Source: Candidatus Thorarchaeota archaeon | GTDB taxonomy: Archaea > Asgardarchaeota > Thorarchaeia > Thorarchaeales > Thorarchaeaceae | Length of the DNA stretch: 34,881 nucleotides | Direction of reading: 5' to 3' | Assembly (NCBI GenBank): GCA_016840965.1 | Contig: JAEORI010000296.1 | Span: 1 to 34,881 of the forward strand | Shown: one piece after another, positions 31,014 to 34,881 of the stretch | Numbering within the stretch: position 1 is the first letter of the stretch | How the letters are laid out: each line of letters starts with the position of its first letter | Notes under the pieces: generated by a model | What the model saw: the letters and a program-made list of their open reading frames with translations, nothing else | The model's database searches: none | Told to the model about the DNA's origin: nothing | Position numbers and translations under genes: made by a program

Positions 31014-32531
31014 TTGGTAGAGTACAACAAGGTCACTGACGACGTGGTCCGGAAACTCACGGCAATATGCGGTGAGAAGTATGTCACCACCAGCGAACCA
31101 CTTCGTCATAGCTATATGGCTCGAGGGATTATGGGTCTCGAGGCGGTCGTTCCAGAGGTTATTGTACGACCTGCAAGTGCCGAGGAAGTATCCAAAATCC
31201 TCATCGTTGCGAACGAGAACCTGAGCCCTGTAACCCCCGCAGCTGGAGGCCTCAGTGGAGGCTTCGCATTGCCAGCGATTGAGCCTGGCGGAATCTACAT
31301 GGACATGACTCGGATGGACAAAATGGAAGTTGACACAGAGAATAGAGTCATGGTTGTAGAGCCAGGTGTCAGATCTGGTGATGCGTGGAGAATTTTCAAG
31401 ACCAAATATCCCGACTGGGCTCCACCAATCCCGGATGGCGCACCCCCAGCAGCAACAGTACTTGGGGACGCCATTGAGCGAGGTTTCTCGCTCGTGACTG
31501 GTGTCTATGGTCCACAAGCGGACATGATTATGGGCATGGAGATAGTTCTCCCGACCGGTGAGATTTTCCATACTGGTTCATGGGCACTACCTGGTGCAAA
31601 GCCCTTCTATCGTTGGGGCGTTGGTCCAAACCCCGATGGCTTGTTCTTGGGATCACAGGGCTCTATGGGTATCATCACAAAATGTGCTATCAAGATGGTT
31701 CCCCATCCCCACTACAAGACAGTGGTTGCTTATGGTGGTGAAACCTGGGATGATATAGTCAAACCAGCTTGGGAGATCTCCAAGCATGAAATGGGCATTG
31801 GTGAGCGTACGGTCATGGTACAAGGAGGCAACTATGAACTCGTCATGACCCGCTGGCCCAAAGAAAATGTTCCCATTGATTATGAGTTTTACAAGAAGAT
31901 TGGCGTTGATAAGAAATGGATGAACTATGAATGTTGGGCATGGTCACAGGAGGAGCTCGACGAAACCCTCAATGGTATTGATAAGATCTACAAGGACTAT
32001 GAGGTCCGAGAGAAGCGGGTAACTCCAAAGCAAGAACTACATCCAAAGCAGGTGGCGTCAAGGCTCAAGAAGCCAAACAAGATTGCTATCCCCTATTCGT
32101 TATGGCAAGCTGGATTCTTGTTCATAACTTGGTACTGCCCCTGGCTTGAGAGTAGCAAGATGATGGAGGAGTACTGCGCAGCAATGGCTGACCATGGCTT
32201 CCCAGAAACAATGTGGGTCGCATCCATAGACCATGCAAGGCAAGCAATCGTCATGCCCATCCTCTGTTTTGACTGGACAGAGCCTGGCATCATGGAGAAG
32301 ATACGGGAGTTCAACTTGGAGACCACCAAGAGTTTCCTGAAGAAAGGTTGGCTCAACTACCGACCTGATCCATTTGTGCATGCGCCACAGACCTTCAGCC
32401 AAGCGAAGGAGTACTACAAGATGTTGGTCAAATTCCGAAAGGTCTTGGACCCGAACTTGATACTACATCCAGGTCGTCTCGCAATCCCATGGGAGAGCGT
32501 CACGGACCTTCCCAACCCCATAAAGAACTGA
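31014..32531 (+). CDS. FAD-binding oxidoreductase, GlcD/lactate-dehydrogenase type
   Basis: 505 residues from TTG 31014, preceded by GGAGG. PCMH-type FAD domain at about residues 40-225: VIVRPASAEEVSKILIVANE, the PAAGGLSGG loop, VVEPGVRSGDAWRIF, and GPQADMIMGMEIVLPTGEIFHTGS, with SQGSMGIITKCAIKMVP after it. The C-terminal half is the FAD-linked oxidase domain ending in RKVLDPNLILHPGRL, the normal family terminus. It should oxidise a 2-hydroxy acid or related substrate. The gene 71 bases downstream encodes an HdrD/GlpC-like iron-sulfur protein, the usual electron acceptor subunit, so the two form one complex. The substrate is not determined. Start is divergent from the LRR gene. Confidence 0.87.
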   Translation: MVEYNKVTDDVVRKLTAICGEKYVTTSEPLRHSYMARGIMGLEAVVPEVIVRPASAEEVSKILIVANENLSPVTPAAGGLSGGFALPAIEPGGIYMDMTRMDKMEVDTENRVMVVEPGVRSGDAWRIFKTKYPDWAPPIPDGAPPAATVLGDAIERGFSLVTGVYGPQADMIMGMEIVLPTGEIFHTGSWALPGAKPFYRWGVGPNPDGLFLGSQGSMGIITKCAIKMVPHPHYKTVVAYGGETWDDIVKPAWEISKHEMGIGERTVMVQGGNYELVMTRWPKENVPIDYEFYKKIGVDKKWMNYECWAWSQEELDETLNGIDKIYKDYEVREKRVTPKQELHPKQVASRLKKPNKIAIPYSLWQAGFLFITWYCPWLESSKMMEEYCAAMADHGFPETMWVASIDHARQAIVMPILCFDWTEPGIMEKIREFNLETTKSFLKKGWLNYRPDPFVHAPQTFSQAKEYYKMLVKFRKVLDPNLILHPGRLAIPWESVTDLPNPIKN

Positions 32532-32602
32532 AACCAAGGTGCGGAAAATGTTACAAAACATAACCACTATATATTGCTATGATACAAGGAGGAACGATTG
32601 AG

Positions 32603-33919
32603 ATGACAAGTCTAGAAGATCTTCGCAGGATAAATGCGCGGTGTATTCACTGCCGAGCATGCCAATACGCATACTCTGGAGAACCTGACCGAGAAGGAAA
32701 GGATGAGGAGTATACAGGAATGCTTCAAGGTTGTCCTGCTGGTCTATATTATGGTTGGGAAGGATACTTCAACTCTGGAAAACAATGGATGGCACGCGCC
32801 TTTCTTAACAATGAACTACCTGCTAGCCAAGAACTCCTCGAAGTAGCTGAGGCTTGCACGACCTGTGGCATGTGTGAAACGCAGTGTCCAAACTATATCG
32901 ATACTGTTCATGTGACAGAAGAGCTGAGAGCAGCGATTATCGAAGCTGGAGTGGAACCTCTACCAAAACATGCGAAGTTTCGCGATATGGTAAGCAATGA
33001 GGACATGAGGAATCCTTACAATGAATCTCGAAGTGATCGAACAAAGTGGGCTCAAGATAAGCATGCTGAAAATATTGACAAAGACGTCAAGATTGCATAT
33101 TTTGTAGGATGTACAGGTGCGTATCGACAACAACATGTTGCTGACAGAACAGCATCAATCCTGAAGAAACTCGGTGTTGACTTTACAATCATCTCAGATG
33201 AAGTCTGTTGTGGTTCACCTATCTTGAGGACTGGTCAGAAAACGGTATTCAATGAGGTAATGGAGAAGAACTTGGAACTCTTCAAGGACTTCGACCTCTT
33301 GCTCTTCTCATGTGCTGGGTGTTATAAGACGATTAGAAATGACTACCCGCGCATCAGTGGAAAACCACTACCCTTCAAAGCACGGCATACTGTTGAATAT
33401 GTCTACGACCTTCTGCAGGAAGGTAAATTGAAAATTAACAAATCCTACGCTAAGAAAGTCACTTGGCATGATCCATGTCATAGCATTCGTCATGTTGGTA
33501 TTGCCATTGAAAAAGACATTCTCCATAACTCAACTAACTGGCTTCTCGACAGTAGGGCAGCCGAGAAAGCAAAGGAAGCGCACTATGAAGTTCCACGAGT
33601 GGTTCTGAAGGCAATTCCAGGGCTTGAGTTAAATGAGATGTATAGAATCAAGGGCGACTCCTTCTGTTGCGGTGCTGGTGGAGGGGTAAAGGCACAGTTC
33701 CCAGACATGGCTTTGTCAACATCAAAGGAGCGACTTCGCGAGGCCGCATCGACTGGTGCAGACATCCTGATGACATCTTGTCCCTTCTGCATCACCAACT
33801 TCAATGATGGAATTAAGGCATTGAAGAAAGAAGAGGAAGAAGCAGGCAAGGACTTGTCTGATGTTGGGTCCAAGCTAAAGGTCGTTGAGCTTCTGGAAGT
33901 GCTTGATGAGCTGCTCTAA
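32603..33919 (+). CDS. Iron-sulfur oxidoreductase, HdrD/GlpC/GlcF-type (two CCG domains)
   Basis: 438 residues from ATG 32603, nine bases after GGAGGA; ATG 32579 lies ahead of that site. Two [4Fe-4S] clusters are bound by C14, C17, C20, C44 and by C85, C88, C91, C95; the first has a wider last spacing than usual. Two CCG (cysteine-rich) domains follow: GCTGAY, VCCGSP, SCAGC and then DPCH, FCCGAGGG, SCPFC. These bind the noncubane iron-sulfur site of heterodisulfide reductase (HdrD/HdrB) or serve quinone-linked electron transfer in GlpC/GlcF. No membrane helix is seen. It should accept electrons from the GlcD-like flavoprotein. The strong hairpin terminator at 33927 ends the operon. Confidence 0.88.
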   Translation: MTSLEDLRRINARCIHCRACQYAYSGEPDREGKDEEYTGMLQGCPAGLYYGWEGYFNSGKQWMARAFLNNELPASQELLEVAEACTTCGMCETQCPNYIDTVHVTEELRAAIIEAGVEPLPKHAKFRDMVSNEDMRNPYNESRSDRTKWAQDKHAENIDKDVKIAYFVGCTGAYRQQHVADRTASILKKLGVDFTIISDEVCCGSPILRTGQKTVFNEVMEKNLELFKDFDLLLFSCAGCYKTIRNDYPRISGKPLPFKARHTVEYVYDLLQEGKLKINKSYAKKVTWHDPCHSIRHVGIAIEKDILHNSTNWLLDSRAAEKAKEAHYEVPRVVLKAIPGLELNEMYRIKGDSFCCGAGGGVKAQFPDMALSTSKERLREAASTGADILMTSCPFCITNFNDGIKALKKEEEEAGKDLSDVGSKLKVVELLEVLDELL

Positions 33920-33926
33920 TTAAGAC

Positions 33927-33971
33927 CTGCTGCAGAGCAATTTGTCCTCTGCAGCAGCAATCTTCTTTTTT
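33927..33971 (+). terminator. Hairpin plus T-rich terminator after the HdrD-like gene
   Basis: CTGCTGCAGAG (33927-33937) is the exact complement of CTCTGCAGCAG (33947-33957), giving eleven perfect pairs with a 9-base loop, followed by CTTCTTTTTT up to 33971. This has the form of an intrinsic terminator and lies eight bases after the stop codon. Confidence 0.75.
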
Positions 33972-33979
33972 CCAATTAT

Positions 33980-34546
33980 GTGATGATTACCATGCACAAA
34001 CCCACTGAGCTAGTCATCGTTGAAGAATACAACCCTGAATGGTCATTGTGGTTTGAACGACTATCATCCTTCCTCGAGTCACATCTTGGTCGATGCATTC
34101 TCAGGATTGAACATGTAGGAAGTACAGCGATTCCTGGAATGGTTGCTAAACCTATTATTGATACTAATGTTGTTATTCACCTTTCTGAATTTGAAGAAAC
34201 CAAATCAAAACTGGAAAGCATTGGCTACAAACATCTCGGGGACCTAGGAATCCAAGGGAGAGAAGCCTTCGATTTGATTGACATTAAACTAAGACAACAA
34301 CTACCTCCTCATCACCTCTATGTCTGCGACTTATTCAGTGAAGAGCTTCATCGACATATCGCATTCAGAGATTATTTACGTGAACATCCTGATGCTGCCA
34401 ATGAATACTCCAAGCTTAAGATGCACCTAGTCAAACTATACGCTGGAGATCGAGAGCTGTATATCAAAGGCAAGGACAGTCTGGTGCGTGATATTTTAGA
34501 AAAAGCACTACAATGGTTCGAAGATATGAACAGTCACAAGCCATGA
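33980..34546 (+). CDS. GrpB / UPF0157 family nucleotidyltransferase-like protein
   Basis: Up to 188 residues; GTG 33980, ATG 33983 and ATG 33992 are all in frame and no ribosome site decides among them. The family's hallmark is IEHVGSTAIPGMVAKPIIDTNV (about residues 43-64), with the GST and D of a nucleotidyltransferase-fold active site. Then come HLGDLGIQGREAF, HHLYVCDLFSEELHRHIAFRDYLREHPD, and LKMHLVKLYAGDRELYIKGKDSLVRDILEKA, all typical. The family's function is not firmly known; proposals include AMP or CoA-related transfer. Its TGA abuts the stop codon of the convergent transporter in a TGATCA palindrome. Confidence 0.85.
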   Translation: MMITMHKPTELVIVEEYNPEWSLWFERLSSFLESHLGRCILRIEHVGSTAIPGMVAKPIIDTNVVIHLSEFEETKSKLESIGYKHLGDLGIQGREAFDLIDIKLRQQLPPHHLYVCDLFSEELHRHIAFRDYLREHPDAANEYSKLKMHLVKLYAGDRELYIKGKDSLVRDILEKALQWFEDMNSHKP

Positions 34547-34881
34547 TCATGTCTCTCTAAGAACTATGACCAATCCTATCATTGCTTCAACTATCAGAAC
34601 CAGAACAGTCAGAGCTGGAATGAAGCTGCTAGTCAAGTCCTTTAGATAACCGACGAGTATCGGTCCTGCGAACCCCATACATGCTCCTATTGAGAAAAAT
34701 AGACCGCCAGCGATTCCTGTGTATTCGGCTCCGACATTGGGTAAGTCCATCATGACCACGAGCATTAGTGGCATATGTGCTCCACTGACAATACCATAGA
34801 TAATTAGTGAGGTTAGAAGAAATGCTCCTGATGAAATTCCTGCAAGGTATATGCTGATACCTTCTATCAGAAGCACAATCG
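34547..34881 (-). CDS. Major facilitator superfamily transporter, C-terminal part (5' end outside window)
   Basis: About 110 residues continuing past the right edge of the window; the GTG at 34876 is an internal valine codon. Four hydrophobic segments are seen: LAGISSGAFLLTSLIIYGIVSG, LMLVVMMDLPNVG with GIAGGLFFSIGACMGFAGPILVGYL, and ALTVLVLIVEAMIGLVIVL. The sequence PNVGAEYTGIAGGLFFSIG resembles the segment before helix 11 in MFS carriers. The substrate cannot be named. It is convergent with the GrpB-family gene and shares a palindromic stop-codon junction with it. Confidence 0.7.
   Translation of the reverse strand, partial: IVLLIEGISIYLAGISSGAFLLTSLIIYGIVSGAHMPLMLVVMMDLPNVGAEYTGIAGGLFFSIGACMGFAGPILVGYLKDLTSSFIPALTVLVLIVEAMIGLVIVLRET

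Noticed and set aside
30903..31571. 222-codon minus-strand ORF overlapping the GlcD-like gene
   Set aside because: It is antisense to the conserved FAD domain; the translated product is rich in Trp, His and Cys without any pattern.
32567..32576. TATA-like CTATATATTG upstream of the HdrD-like gene
   Set aside because: A transcript from it would begin near 32597, after the GGAGGA ribosome site, which makes no sense for ATG 32603. The gene is more likely read through from the flavoprotein gene.
1..34881. CRISPR arrays, insertion sequences, att sites, prophage
   Set aside because: I found no spaced direct repeats, transposase or integrase motifs, or phage structural genes on reading both strands.

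Overview
The window reads as a chromosomal stretch of an archaeon, most likely an Asgard archaeon (Thorarchaeia-like). The reasons are TATA boxes upstream of several genes; GGTGA/GGAGG ribosome binding sites with frequent TTG and GTG starts; a formylmethanofuran dehydrogenase operon; an F420-type LLM oxidoreductase and GlcD/HdrD-type redox genes; and, most telling, a free-standing gelsolin-like domain protein and a two-domain longin/roadblock-type protein, both characteristic of Asgard genomes. The lineage is inferred from gene content only. I see no rRNA, tRNA, CRISPR array, insertion sequence or phage genes. 

Layout. 1-2025: the end of a surface-polymer or acyl-chemistry cluster (acyl carrier protein tail, hexapeptide acyltransferase, NodB-type deacetylase, VOC protein). 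2034-4644: small Asgard-type hypotheticals, two membrane proteins and the gelsolin-like gene. 4717-6128: zinc alcohol dehydrogenase plus cupin. 6112-11149 (minus strand): a 2-oxoacid dehydrogenase operon (E1 alpha, E1 beta, E2), a double zinc-ribbon protein, an unannotated GC-rich structured region that looks like a non-coding RNA, a lipoate-protein ligase and an AhpD-like protein. 11150-11520: a long divergent control region with inverted repeats. 11521-15726: fwdD-fwdB-fwdA plus a methyltransferase, all overlapping or nearly so. 15794-19081: bactofilin-like beta-helix protein, winged-helix regulator, longin/roadblock protein and TPR protein. 19146-22068: iron-sulfur flavoprotein, cob(I)alamin adenosyltransferase and methylmalonyl-CoA mutase catalytic subunit. 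22081-27153: two tandem secreted beta-helix/Ig-like surface proteins, a small ORF and an M23 (LytM-fold) membrane-anchored protein. 27181-30840: NIF3 family, a small unknown, an LLM oxidoreductase and a membrane leucine-rich-repeat protein. 31014-34881: a GlcD-like flavoprotein with an HdrD/GlpC-like iron-sulfur partner, a strong terminator, a GrpB-family protein and the C-terminal end of an MFS transporter.

How it fits together. The metabolic genes centre on acyl-CoA and C1 chemistry: a lipoyl-dependent 2-oxoacid dehydrogenase with its own lipoate ligase gives acyl-CoA; the Fwd core handles formyl-methanofuran in the archaeal Wood-Ljungdahl branch; CobO makes the adenosylcobalamin that the adjacent methylmalonyl-CoA mutase needs, with a flavoprotein that could supply electrons; and the GlcD/HdrD pair suggests oxidation of a 2-hydroxy acid into a quinone- or thiol-type acceptor. 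A second theme is cell architecture: gelsolin-like, longin/roadblock, bactofilin-like, surface beta-helix, LRR and LytM-fold proteins. The most unexpected non-coding signal is the structured element at about 7355-7503, with three GC-rich hairpins and two loops that are perfectly complementary over 7 bases.
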